In this document: one piece after another, positions 1-7,828 of the stretch
Numbering within the stretch: the first letter of the stretch is position 1
Layout of the letters: each line of letters opens with the position of its first letter
Assembly (NCBI GenBank): GCA_026126125.1
Contig: JAHCJW010000010.1
Span: forward strand, 1-44,834
Direction: 5' to 3'
Length of the DNA: 44,834 nt
Origin: Devosia sp.
GTDB taxonomy: Bacteria > Pseudomonadota > Alphaproteobacteria > Rhizobiales > Devosiaceae
Notes under the pieces: generated by a model
Databases searched by the model: none
Seen by the model: the letters and a program-made list of their open reading frames with translations, nothing else
Told to the model about the DNA's origin: nothing
Made by a program: the position numbers and the translations under genes

Positions 1-997
1 AAACCGTGTCGGGCCCGGCCGGCACCAGCGGCGGCAGGGCGGAGCGGCAGGCTTCGATGGCAAGGGCGCAGCGCGGCTCGAAGGCGCAGCCGGGCGGCAG
101 ATGGGTGATCGGCGGCACCGAGCCGGGAATGGAATAGAGCGCCCGACGCGCCCCATCCTGCCCGAGGTCACGCCGCGCATCGGGCGTGCAGGCCAACAGC
201 CCCTTGGTATAGGGGTGGGTCTGGTGAGCGAAGAGGTTCATCACCGGCGCCCGCTCCACCACGCGGCCGCCATACATCACCACCACGTCATGGGCGATCT
301 CGGCCACTACCCCCAGATTGTGGGTGATGAACAGGATCGACATGCCTAGTTGCTCCTGCAGGCGCCGCAACAGGTCGAGAATCTGCGCCTGAATGGTCAC
401 GTCGAGCGCCGTCGTCGGCTCGTCGGCGATCAACAGCGAGGGATTGCAGCTCAGCGCCATGGCGATCATCACCCGCTGGCGCATGCCCCCTGACATCTGG
501 TGCGGATAATCGTCCAGTCGCCGCGCCGCGTCGGGAATTTCGACATGCTGGAGCATCTCGAGCGCCCGCTTGCGCGCCTCGGCCCGGCCCATCGGCAGAT
601 GCAGGGCGATCATTTCCCCGATCTGGTCGCCCACCGTATAGAGCGGATTGAGCGAGGTCATCGGCTCCTGGAAGATCATGGCGATCTCGCGCCCGCGAAT
701 GGCGCGGAACTGGCTGGCCCCGAACCGGGCCAGATCGTGCACGGCCCCGGCCCGATCGCGGAACAACACCTCGCCGCCGGCGATGCGGCCCGGCCTGGCC
801 AAAAGACCCATGACGGAAAGGCTCGTCACCGACTTGCCCGAACCGCTTTCCCCCACCACGGCCAGCGTCTTGCCGCGCTTGAGATCGAAGGTGACCCCAT
901 CCACCGCCTTGGCGGTCAAATGCTTGCCCTTGAACCAGGTCTTGAGATCGCGAACCGATAGAATGGTATCGTCGGGAAGCGGTGCGATCGCGTTCAT
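1..997 (-). CDS. Peptide-class ABC transporter ATP-binding protein (DppD/OppD type), partial
   Basis: Cytoplasmic ATPase subunit that should power the importer whose two permeases are encoded just upstream on the same strand. An ATG at 997 opens 332 codons with no stop before the window edge, so the C-terminal end is missing. Walker A GESGSGKS is near residue 50, the signature MSGGMRQR near 170 and Walker [13 protein letters not shown] near 190. The C-terminal oligopeptide-transporter extension is present and contains CAFEPRC. The ATG overlaps the amidohydrolase stop by four bases (ATGA), which implies translational coupling. A partner DppF-type ATPase is not visible and could lie beyond base 1. 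The substrate cannot be read from the ATPase; the family call is secure. Confidence 0.93.
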   Translation of the reverse strand, partial: MNAIAPLPDDTILSVRDLKTWFKGKHLTAKAVDGVTFDLKRGKTLAVVGESGSGKSVTSLSVMGLLARPGRIAGGEVLFRDRAGAVHDLARFGASQFRAIRGREIAMIFQEPMTSLNPLYTVGDQIGEMIALHLPMGRAEARKRALEMLQHVEIPDAARRLDDYPHQMSGGMRQRVMIAMALSCNPSLLIADEPTTALDVTIQAQILDLLRRLQEQLGMSILFITHNLGVVAEIAHDVVVMYGGRVVERAPVMNLFAHQTHPYTKGLLACTPDARRDLGQDGARRALYSIPGSVPPITHLPPGCAFEPRCALAIEACRSALPPLVPAGPDTV

Positions 998-2202
998 CTC
1001 GCTCCTCCGCACTGCGGGCAGGCATGGCCCGGCGCGGGCTGGTGGCGACTGGCCGTCACCGCCTCGGCCCCCAGAACGGCGAAACGCGGCTCGAAGGTCT
1101 GGCGCAGAACGCTCGACGCGCCCTGACTGTCGATCACCTGGAGTTCGGTGTCGGCGATCTCGAACAGGGTGAATTCGGCCGGCTTTCCCGCCGCCAGCAG
1201 GTCATCGGCCGGCTTGCCGATGGCCCGCTTGGGCGCGGTCGAGGAAGCGACGACGACATCCTCCACCCCCATGCCCAGCGCGAGCAGCTTGCTCATCGTC
1301 GTCGCCATGTCCCATACCGCGCCATCGAGCGAGCGATTGTGCAGATCGGTGGAAATGGTGTTGGGCTTGAGCCCGCGCGCCAGCGCCGCCCGCCCGACAT
1401 CGAAGGAAAACGACGCCCCGCCATGGCCGACATCGAGCACAATGCCGCGCCGGCTCGCCTCTTCGGCCAATTGATAGAGATCCTCGTCCTCGATGATCGA
1501 GCCGCCCTGCTTGCCGTTAAAGCAATGGGTGACGATATCGCCCGAGCTCAACAGGCCCAGCACATCGTCGTAAAGCGGCGGCGGCTCGCCCACATGCACC
1601 ATGACGGGCAGGTCGAGAATGCGGCCGATCTTCTTGGCGAGCTTGAGCGGCACCAGGTCCCAGCCGCCCGAAATCACCGCGCTGGCCCGCACCTTCAACC
1701 CGACGATGACGTCGCGATGCTCGCGGATCACCCCGATGGTGCGGTCGATGTCGATCGAGCGCATATCCTGCAATTCGCTCACCCGGTTGCAGGCGACGAG
1801 CCCGATCGAGCCCAGATTGAGGAAGGCGTAGATATTTTCCCGCGCCGGCTCGATGATGAACTCGCGCAGGCCATGGAAATTGGCCTCACCGGCCGAGCCC
1901 GCATCGACCAGCGTCGTCACGCCGCGCTCCGCTCCACCCTGTTCGGGACGGATGGAAATATCGGTGCCGCCATACCAGACATGGGTATGCAGGTCCGTCC
2001 AGCCGGGGCTGATGAACTTGCCCGCCGCCTCAACAACCCGGACATCATCCGCCGCGATGGCGCTGCCGACATCACGGATGATGCCATCGGCGCCGATCAG
2101 CACATCGACCAGAGGCAGCAATGGGCGTTGCGCAAAGCCGATGGGCTTGGCGCCCCTGATCAGCAGGCCCCTCGCCTGCGGTTTGAAGGAATTGTCAAAC
2201 AT
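994..2202 (-). CDS. Amidohydrolase/deacetylase family metallohydrolase inside an ABC operon
   Basis: Amidohydrolase-superfamily enzyme of 402 residues, resembling the EF_0837/AHA_3915 group of predicted deacetylases. The expected metal site is intact: DLHTHVWYGG (HxH) near residue 65, a lysine in GLKVRAS likely to be carboxylated, VMVHVGE, THCFNGKQGG and STDLHNRS, which supplies the last aspartate. There is no signal peptide, so it should act in the cytoplasm. The ATG at 2202 was chosen because it overlaps the upstream permease stop (TGATG); a 34-residue upstream extension in the same frame is arginine-rich and overlaps permease coding sequence. Its position between permease and ATPase genes suggests that it hydrolyses an imported N-acyl, amide or ester compound. 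The exact substrate is unknown. Confidence 0.9.
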   Translation of the reverse strand: MFDNSFKPQARGLLIRGAKPIGFAQRPLLPLVDVLIGADGIIRDVGSAIAADDVRVVEAAGKFISPGWTDLHTHVWYGGTDISIRPEQGGAERGVTTLVDAGSAGEANFHGLREFIIEPARENIYAFLNLGSIGLVACNRVSELQDMRSIDIDRTIGVIREHRDVIVGLKVRASAVISGGWDLVPLKLAKKIGRILDLPVMVHVGEPPPLYDDVLGLLSSGDIVTHCFNGKQGGSIIEDEDLYQLAEEASRRGIVLDVGHGGASFSFDVGRAALARGLKPNTISTDLHNRSLDGAVWDMATTMSKLLALGMGVEDVVVASSTAPKRAIGKPADDLLAAGKPAEFTLFEIADTELQVIDSQGASSVLRQTFEPRFAVLGAEAVTASRHQPAPGHACPQCGGAR

Positions 2203-3065
2203 CACACATCCTTGGCAAGGCGCGGATCGAGGAAATCGCGCAGGCCGTCCCCGACCAGTTGCAGCGACAGCACGGCGAGAATGATGGCGCCACCGGGGAA
2301 CCACATGATCCAGGGGGCCTGTTCCATATATTGCCGGCCCACCGAGATCATCGTGCCCCAGGTGGGAATATCGGGCGAGATGCCGACGCCGAGGAAGGAA
2401 AGCCCGGCTTCGGCCAGAATGGCATTGGCGAAGATGAAGGTCGCCTGCACCAGCAGCGGCGAGGTGACGTTGCGCAGCACATGGCGCACCAGCGTCACCG
2501 GCGTCGGCACGCCCAGCGCCCGCGCCGCCTCGACATAGGGCAATTCGCGGATCACCAGGGTCGAGGCGCGCACCACGCGGGCGAGGCGCGGGGCATAGAC
2601 CACGCCGAGCGCGATCACCACATTGGTGGCCGAGGCGCCCAGCGCCGCCACCAGCGCGATGGCCAGCAAAATATCGGGAAAGGCCATCATGGCGTCGATC
2701 AGCCGCGATACCGGCGCATCCGCCTTGCGGAAAAAGCCGGCGATCAGCCCGAGGAACACCCCGATGATCGAGGCGAAAATCACCACCGCAAAACCCACCG
2801 CAATCGAGGTTCGGCCCGAATAGAGCACGCGGGTAAAGATGTCGCGCCCGAGATCGTCAGTGCCGAACAGGTGCTGCCAGCTCGGCGGCAACAGCCGATT
2901 GCGCACCGCCAGCTGCGCCGGATCATAGGGCGAGATCAGCGGCGCCAGCAGCGACAGCGCGATCATGGCGACGATCACCACCAGCCCCGCCATGGCGGTC
3001 GGACGGCTCATCATCTTCATCAGGAGATTGGGTTCGCGGAACCCGGTTTGAGCAATGGCGGCCAT
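2202..3065 (-). CDS. Peptide-class ABC transporter permease (DppC type)
   Basis: Inner-membrane permease of 287 residues, second of a pair. An N-terminal membrane segment (AGLVVIVAMIALSLLAPLI) is followed by the DppC-type extracytoplasmic loop with HLFGTDDLGRDIFTRVLYSG, then further membrane helices. The cytoplasmic coupling (EAA) loop EAARALGVPTPVTLVRH contacts the ATPase. The end, LQLVGDGLRDFLDPRL, is typical of the family. The ATG at 3065 overlaps the preceding permease stop as TGATG. The longer reading frame upstream is an arginine-rich shadow of the other permease. Its stop overlaps the amidohydrolase start by one base, so the operon is tightly coupled. Confidence 0.93.
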   Translation of the reverse strand: MAAIAQTGFREPNLLMKMMSRPTAMAGLVVIVAMIALSLLAPLISPYDPAQLAVRNRLLPPSWQHLFGTDDLGRDIFTRVLYSGRTSIAVGFAVVIFASIIGVFLGLIAGFFRKADAPVSRLIDAMMAFPDILLAIALVAALGASATNVVIALGVVYAPRLARVVRASTLVIRELPYVEAARALGVPTPVTLVRHVLRNVTSPLLVQATFIFANAILAEAGLSFLGVGISPDIPTWGTMISVGRQYMEQAPWIMWFPGGAIILAVLSLQLVGDGLRDFLDPRLAKDV

Positions 3066-4006
3066 CAGTAGCGCACCCTCGGATCGATGATGAGATAAAG
3101 CATGTCGATGATGAAATTGACCAGCACATAGAGCCCGGCCACCACCAGCAGCGCCCCCTGGATCAGCGGATAGTCGCGCCGCAGCACCGCCGAAACGATG
3201 AGACTGCCGACGCCGGGCAGGCCGAAGACGGTCTCGGTGACGATGGCCCCCGAGATCAGCAGCGCCGCGGTGAGGCCGATAACGGTGAGGATGGGAATGA
3301 GCGCGTTCTTGAGCGCATGCCTGGTCACCACGCGCCATTCGCTCATCCCCTTGGAGCGGGCGGTGCGCACATAGTCGTCATTGAGCACATCGAGCATGGA
3401 GGCGCGGGTAAAACGGGTGATCAGCGCCGAACTGATCAGCCCCAGGGTCAGTGCCGGCAGCACCAGATGGTGCATGCGCTCGCCGAAACTGGCGCCAGGA
3501 CCGCCATAGCCCGAGGCATCGAACCACCCCAGCCGCACCGCGAAGAACTGCATGAACACCAGCCCGAGCCAGAAGCTGGGCACCGAGGCGGCGAACATGG
3601 CCAGCGTCGTTGCCGCCTGATCGAAGGCCGAGCCGCGCCAATAGGCGGACAGCACCCCCACCGGCAAGGCGATCAGCGTGGCGATCAGCAGCGAGAACAG
3701 GGTGAGAAAGAATGTCGGCTCCGCCCGCTGCATCAGCGCCTCGGTCACCGGCATGTTGAGAAAGATCGACTGGCCGAAATCGCCGCGCAATATGCCGCCC
3801 ACATAGGTGAGGAATTGCTGCGGGATCGAGGCATTGAGCCCGAGCCGTTCGCGCAGGCTCTCGATATCGGCGGCCGTCGCATCGGGCCCGAGCATGACCG
3901 CGGCGGGATCGCCGGGCGTCAGGCGCACGATGACGAAGACGATGGTCACCACCAGCGCCATCACCACCAGCATGCCGAAGATGCGGTTGAGTGCGGACCG
4001 AACCAT
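3065..4006 (-). CDS. Peptide-class ABC transporter permease (DppB type)
   Basis: Inner-membrane permease of 313 residues, partner of the DppC-type protein. It begins MVRSALNRIF, with a first helix MLVVMALVVTIVFVIVRL and the family motif TPGDPAAVMLG. The coupling loop reads VRTARSKGMSEWRVVTRHAL, and the protein ends DMLYLIIDPRVRY, as DppB proteins do. The ATG at 4006 is supported by AAAGGAG upstream; an in-frame start 16 codons earlier lacks this. About 170 bases separate it from the upstream binding-protein gene, and that gap holds two stem-loops. Confidence 0.93.
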   Translation of the reverse strand: MVRSALNRIFGMLVVMALVVTIVFVIVRLTPGDPAAVMLGPDATAADIESLRERLGLNASIPQQFLTYVGGILRGDFGQSIFLNMPVTEALMQRAEPTFFLTLFSLLIATLIALPVGVLSAYWRGSAFDQAATTLAMFAASVPSFWLGLVFMQFFAVRLGWFDASGYGGPGASFGERMHHLVLPALTLGLISSALITRFTRASMLDVLNDDYVRTARSKGMSEWRVVTRHALKNALIPILTVIGLTAALLISGAIVTETVFGLPGVGSLIVSAVLRRDYPLIQGALLVVAGLYVLVNFIIDMLYLIIDPRVRY

Positions 4007-4025
4007 GAAATGCTCCTTTGCCCAG

Positions 4026-4053
4026 TGTCTTCCCCGCCATGGCCGGGAAGACA
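4026..4053. repeat. 28-base near-perfect palindrome in SBP-permease gap
   Basis: TGTCTTCCCCGCC and GGCCGGGAAGACA form an inverted repeat around a central AT with one mismatched pair. It lies just upstream of the DppB-type gene, in the transcribed gap after the binding-protein gene. It may be an RNA stem-loop that limits read-through or protects the upstream message, or a palindromic intergenic repeat unit. No other copy was found in the window. Confidence 0.5.
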
Positions 4054-4096
4054 TTGTCGTGCGCGCCAGACCGCAATCGCCTTGAGGCGGGACGAG

Positions 4097-4145
4097 CCCT
4101 CCCCCTGCGCCCCTCGCCCTTTAGGGCAATGAGCCGGAGGGAGGG
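4097..4145 (-). terminator. GC-rich stem-loop after SBP gene (attenuator-like)
   Basis: On the minus strand CCCTCCCTCC pairs with GGGGGAGGG around an inner GCCC-TAAA-GGGC hairpin. It lies about 30 bases past the binding-protein stop. There is no U-tract, so it is better read as an attenuator or 3'-end stabilising structure than as a strong terminator. A similar C-rich hairpin occurs at 32969-32997. Confidence 0.4.
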
Positions 4146-4174
4146 TTTCGCGGGTCTGACGATGCGGTCCCCGC

Positions 4175-5713
4175 TTATTCAGCCGTGACGTAGGCGTTCC
4201 AGAAATAGGGCCAGGGGGCCGGCGTCACGCCTTCGAGGTCCGGCGACTGGGCGGCGAGCGCGTTGAAATTGCCCACCTTGTAGCCCGGCACTTCGTCATA
4301 GATGACCTTCTGAACCTCGGCGAACAGCGCCACGCGCTTGGCCGGATCGCTTTCGGCGTTGAAGGCCTCGACGGCCTGGTGCTTGGCATCGGTCGCCCAC
4401 CAGCCCGGCGAGGTATCGGACATCAGACCCATCAGCGAGGGCTCGGGCAGGAAGGGGCTGTGCGTGATATAGATATCCCACAGCGCCGGATCGGCCCGGT
4501 TGGTGGTCAGCGTCGCCCATTCCACCACATCCATCTGCACCTTGAAGCCGGCGGCTTCGAGATAGGCCTGAGCCACCAGCGCCATCTTGTAGTGGAACTC
4601 GTATTGGCGGGAGGTCAGGATGCGCAGCGGGCTGCCGTCATAGCCGGCTTCGGCGAGAAGCGCCTTGGCGGTTTCGGTATCGCCGAGCGGCTTGTAGGCG
4701 TCGGTGCCGGCCTCGGTGTGCCAGACGAAGCTGTCCGGATACCAGGCCGCATCGATGGAGAAGAAATCCTCCGAGCCGAAAGCGGCGATCATCATGTCCT
4801 CGGGCGCCAGCGCCGCCTGGATGGCCTTGCGCACGCGGATATCGGAATTGAGGCCTTCCTTGGTATTCATCATGAACACCGGCCAGCCGAACGGAGCCAG
4901 CACGACCGGATCGGTGGCGCCGCTCTCGATCTGGGCGAAGGACTCCACCGGCAGCTGGTCGATATAGTCGTACTGCCCAGCCATGGCCACGCCGATGCGG
5001 GTGCTGGGATCGGGCACCGGCACGAAGCGAATTTCGTCGAGATATTGATTGCGCGCCCCGCCATAACCATTGGGCTCGCCGCCCAATGACTGGTAGTCAT
5101 CGAAGCGCACCAGCTGGATATACTGGTCGGGGACGCGGTCCTCCAGCTTGTAGGGACCGGTGCCGACAAAGCTCTCCAGCGGATCCTGCGCGGCATTGGC
5201 GGCCGGAATGACAATGGCGGCGGCATTGTTGAGCGAGAGCAGCGCCACGAGCGGCGCGTAGGGCTTGGACAGGGTGATGGTGACTGTGGCCTCATCGGTC
5301 GCGGCGATCCCGGTGATCACTTCGCCGGCCTGCTTGCCGCGCGTGGCGATCCGCGTCCAGCGCTCGAGCGAGGCAACGACATCGGCCGCCCCCATCGTGC
5401 TGCCGTCATGGAACTTGATGCCGGTGCGCAGCGGGATCGTGTAAACCGTGCCATCTTCCGAAATCGTGGGCAGGGCGGCGGCCAGCAGCGGCGTCGCGCC
5501 CCATTTGGCGTCGAACGTATAGAGCGTTTCAAAGATGTGCTGGGTGACGATGCCGACCAGATCGGCGGTCGAGGCCATCGGGTCGAGCGTCGGCGGTTCG
5601 CCGATGGTCGCCACATCGATGATGCCCCCCCTGCTCTGGGCATGGGCGACCCCGTTCAGGGACAGCAAGGCCACGACGCTCGTCGCCACGGCCAGGGCGG
5701 TGCGCTTCATCAT
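4175..5713 (-). CDS. ABC transporter substrate-binding protein, family 5 (peptide/nickel class)
   Basis: Periplasmic binding protein of 512 residues, the likely first gene of the minus-strand importer operon. It has a clear Sec signal peptide (MKRTALAVATSVVALLSLNG, then VAHA before the cleavage site). Family-5 features include GEPPTLDPMASTADL near the mature start, LRTGIKFHDGSTMGAADVV, and GTGPYKLEDRV. A strong AGGAGG precedes two adjacent ATGs at 5713 and 5710; either could start translation. The embedded amidohydrolase hints at an acylated or amide-linked ligand, but the sequence alone does not give the substrate. Confidence 0.93.
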   Translation of the reverse strand: MMKRTALAVATSVVALLSLNGVAHAQSRGGIIDVATIGEPPTLDPMASTADLVGIVTQHIFETLYTFDAKWGATPLLAAALPTISEDGTVYTIPLRTGIKFHDGSTMGAADVVASLERWTRIATRGKQAGEVITGIAATDEATVTITLSKPYAPLVALLSLNNAAAIVIPAANAAQDPLESFVGTGPYKLEDRVPDQYIQLVRFDDYQSLGGEPNGYGGARNQYLDEIRFVPVPDPSTRIGVAMAGQYDYIDQLPVESFAQIESGATDPVVLAPFGWPVFMMNTKEGLNSDIRVRKAIQAALAPEDMMIAAFGSEDFFSIDAAWYPDSFVWHTEAGTDAYKPLGDTETAKALLAEAGYDGSPLRILTSRQYEFHYKMALVAQAYLEAAGFKVQMDVVEWATLTTNRADPALWDIYITHSPFLPEPSLMGLMSDTSPGWWATDAKHQAVEAFNAESDPAKRVALFAEVQKVIYDEVPGYKVGNFNALAAQSPDLEGVTPAPWPYFWNAYVTAE

Positions 5714-5726
5714 AATCTCCTCCTCG

Positions 5727-5746
5727 TATTCCATTTTTCTGGAATA
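5727..5746. promoter_or_regulatory. Inverted repeat TATTCCA-N6-TGGAATA upstream of SBP gene
   Basis: A perfect 7-base inverted repeat with a 6-base spacer sits just upstream of the Shine-Dalgarno sequence of the binding-protein gene. A TATAAA element on the minus strand (5758-5753) could be the -10, with a poor -35; a TTGACG is present further upstream (5795-5790). In that geometry the repeat would cover the start of the transcript and could be an operator or a leader hairpin. No dedicated regulator gene adjoins it. Confidence 0.45.
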
Positions 5747-5847
5747 TATACCTTTATAACAGGCGTTAGAATGCACCAATGGCGAAGCCCGTCAAGGTTT
5801 GAATCGACGGGCAACCGCAACCGCGCTGGAGAGGGGAAGAAAAACCG

Positions 5848-7605
5848 TCAGGCCCGAACCGGGTCCAGCGAGGCCTTGACCAGGCGCCGAAGCCCCTCGA
5901 GATGCGCCGAAAGCGCCTCGGCCATCGCCGGCTCCTGCGCCGCCGCCCGGGCCAGCACGAATTCGCCGGTGCTGATCACATCGCGCCAGCGCGGACGTTC
6001 GGGCAGGGTGTCGAGCAGCAGATATTTGTCCAGCGTACGGGCCTGCAGCGAGGAGCGATCGAGACTGACCCGCCAGATGCCGCTCTCCTCGGCCAGATCG
6101 AATTTCGACTTGCCGGTGGCCTTGCGCCACAGCTGCAGACTATCCGTCATCACCGCAACCACCGTCTCGCGATAGAGCCCCCGATCGGGCGAGGCGGCCA
6201 GATCCGGAGCGCCGGGGTCGCGTTCATCCGGACCGGCATCGGCGGCAAAGCCGATCTCCATCGGCTCCGTGGCCTCTTCGGCGGGTTTTCCGGTCAGGAT
6301 CCGCGCCTGTTCGAGCTCCCGATTTTTCTGGCCGATCAGCGCCAGCTGGTCGCGTGCCGCCATGCGCATGCGCCGAAAACTGGCGGTCAGCCGCACCAAC
6401 TCGTCGGGACGGGAAATGTCGGGCATGTCCAGCTCCAGCCGCCCCGCCGCGATGGCCTCAGCCGCATCCGTCAGCCGGCCGAGCGAGGCCGATATGGCGC
6501 GCGACAACAAGAAGGCGACCAGCACGATGACCGGCAAGGTAATTGCCGCAACCCCAACCACAAACCGCGTCAGGGCCTCGGTTTTGGCGAAAGCCTCGCC
6601 CGTCGGCATCTCCGCCGACAGATACCAGAGCCGGTCGCCGAAGGGCAGGACGGTCCAGGCCGAAAGGGCCGCCTCGCCAGCGCTGCCCTTGTCGAGAATA
6701 TCCGTTCCCTGCTCCGAGCTGGGCGGGACCGGCGCCGCGCGCCTGTCCCCGGGCCGCAGCGCGCCATCGGGGGGAGCCGAAATCAGCGCTCCATTGCTCC
6801 CCGTGAGGAAAAGCTGGCCCACCGCCCGATTGCCGAACTGCCCCTGCACCAACCGGTCCACCGCGCCGGCGGGAAGCCGGAAGACGGCGAGGCCGCGGGT
6901 TCGATTATGGAACTCGATGCGAATGGCGATATAGGCGGCAAAGGCCTGGGTCACCGGATCGCGGCCGAAATCGAGCCGGACGAGGCGCTCCGCCCCCGGC
7001 TCACCCAGCATGGTCCGGGCGAGATGACCCAATGGCGTCCCCTGCTGCGCTGCCCCGACATCGCTCCCCAGATAGCCGTCCTTCTCCACCGAATAGACCA
7101 CAAGGCCGGCGGTGTTGATCAGATAGAGATTGTCGAAGCCCGACCCGCGCAGGAAACTGAGAAAATCCTCGTGGAAGCGATTATGCGCATTGGCATATTC
7201 GAACGCCTTGCGCACCAGCGGCCGTCCCATTTCGGCCGGTTGGCCGATATCGCCCTGGTCCAGCGCGAAAACATCCTGCAACACGCGCCGGGCATTCTCG
7301 GGCACCGGATCGATCATGCGGAAGGCGTAGGAAAACCCATAAAAATCGCCCACCGAATAGCGCATCGCACTGGAGCGGACCAGCGTCTCGGCCTGCCGCA
7401 GCGAGAAAGCGAAATATTGTTCGATCTCGGCCTGCTTGGCGTCGCGCACGAAGCGCAGCTGAGCGAAGCTGTCCTCCTGCTGGCTGGCGGTGAAACCGGT
7501 GACCAGCACGAGAAAGATCAGCGACAGCGGCACGGCCATGACCGCGAGGAAAATCAGAAACAGCCGCCCACCGAAATTGGACGGCAACAGCGCCTTTACC
7601 GACAT
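5848..7605 (-). CDS. HAMP-domain membrane sensor-like protein with unrecognised C-terminal domain
   Basis: Predicted inner-membrane protein of 585 residues. A first membrane helix (about 14-38) leads to a periplasmic region of about 310 residues that may be a Cache-like sensor (GFDNLYLINTAGLVVYSVEK near 156-175). A second helix (about 348-370) is followed by a HAMP segment (about 368-420) and a charged linker (430-475). The last 105 residues, including RKATGKSKFDLAEESGIWRV, form a compact domain I do not recognise; I see no kinase, GGDEF, methyl-accepting or cyclase motif. The ATG at 7605 was chosen because GGGAGGAGGGG precedes it; an in-frame ATG at 7683 lacks a ribosome site. It lies between two SBP_5 importer operons, upstream of one and divergent from the other. 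Confidence 0.82.
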   Translation of the reverse strand: MSVKALLPSNFGGRLFLIFLAVMAVPLSLIFLVLVTGFTASQQEDSFAQLRFVRDAKQAEIEQYFAFSLRQAETLVRSSAMRYSVGDFYGFSYAFRMIDPVPENARRVLQDVFALDQGDIGQPAEMGRPLVRKAFEYANAHNRFHEDFLSFLRGSGFDNLYLINTAGLVVYSVEKDGYLGSDVGAAQQGTPLGHLARTMLGEPGAERLVRLDFGRDPVTQAFAAYIAIRIEFHNRTRGLAVFRLPAGAVDRLVQGQFGNRAVGQLFLTGSNGALISAPPDGALRPGDRRAAPVPPSSEQGTDILDKGSAGEAALSAWTVLPFGDRLWYLSAEMPTGEAFAKTEALTRFVVGVAAITLPVIVLVAFLLSRAISASLGRLTDAAEAIAAGRLELDMPDISRPDELVRLTASFRRMRMAARDQLALIGQKNRELEQARILTGKPAEEATEPMEIGFAADAGPDERDPGAPDLAASPDRGLYRETVVAVMTDSLQLWRKATGKSKFDLAEESGIWRVSLDRSSLQARTLDKYLLLDTLPERPRWRDVISTGEFVLARAAAQEPAMAEALSAHLEGLRRLVKASLDPVRA

Positions 7606-7740
7606 TTCCCCTCCTCCCGCCTGCATCGCCTCATCAGCCGACAAGACCATTTCAAGCCGGTCTGCCACCACTCCTCCCGCCATTTTGCCGATTTTTCCGG
7701 CAGGTTTGACGATTTTGGCGGCATGACTTCAAACCACTCT

Positions 7741-7775
7741 AGTGCCAATTAGATACCAATCGCAACTGATGCGAT
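7741..7775 (+). promoter_or_regulatory. Candidate promoter/operator of second importer operon
   Basis: TAGATA at 7750-7755 could be a -10 element; the -35 is weak. Directly after it ATCGCA (7759-7764) and TGCGAT (7770-7775) form a perfect inverted repeat with a 5-base spacer, placed where a repressor would block the transcript start. It lies about 55 bases before the binding-protein start codon. Confidence 0.35.
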
Positions 7776-7828
7776 CCATTCGGCCGCAAGCCGGATGGCG
7801 GAGGACTTGTTTTCGGGAGGAGCTTCAA

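Noticed and set aside
288-1025. A 245-codon minus-strand frame over the first ATPase gene
   Set aside because: It is one frame off the true ATPase gene, which reads Walker A, signature and Walker B from the ATG at 997 to the window edge.
982-2538. A 518-codon open frame opposite the amidohydrolase gene
   Set aside because: The amidohydrolase has every metal-site motif; this frame has none.
5902-7752. A 616-codon open frame opposite the HAMP sensor gene
   Set aside because: The HAMP protein has membrane helices and a good ribosome site. The plus-strand product is rich in R, Q, H and G.
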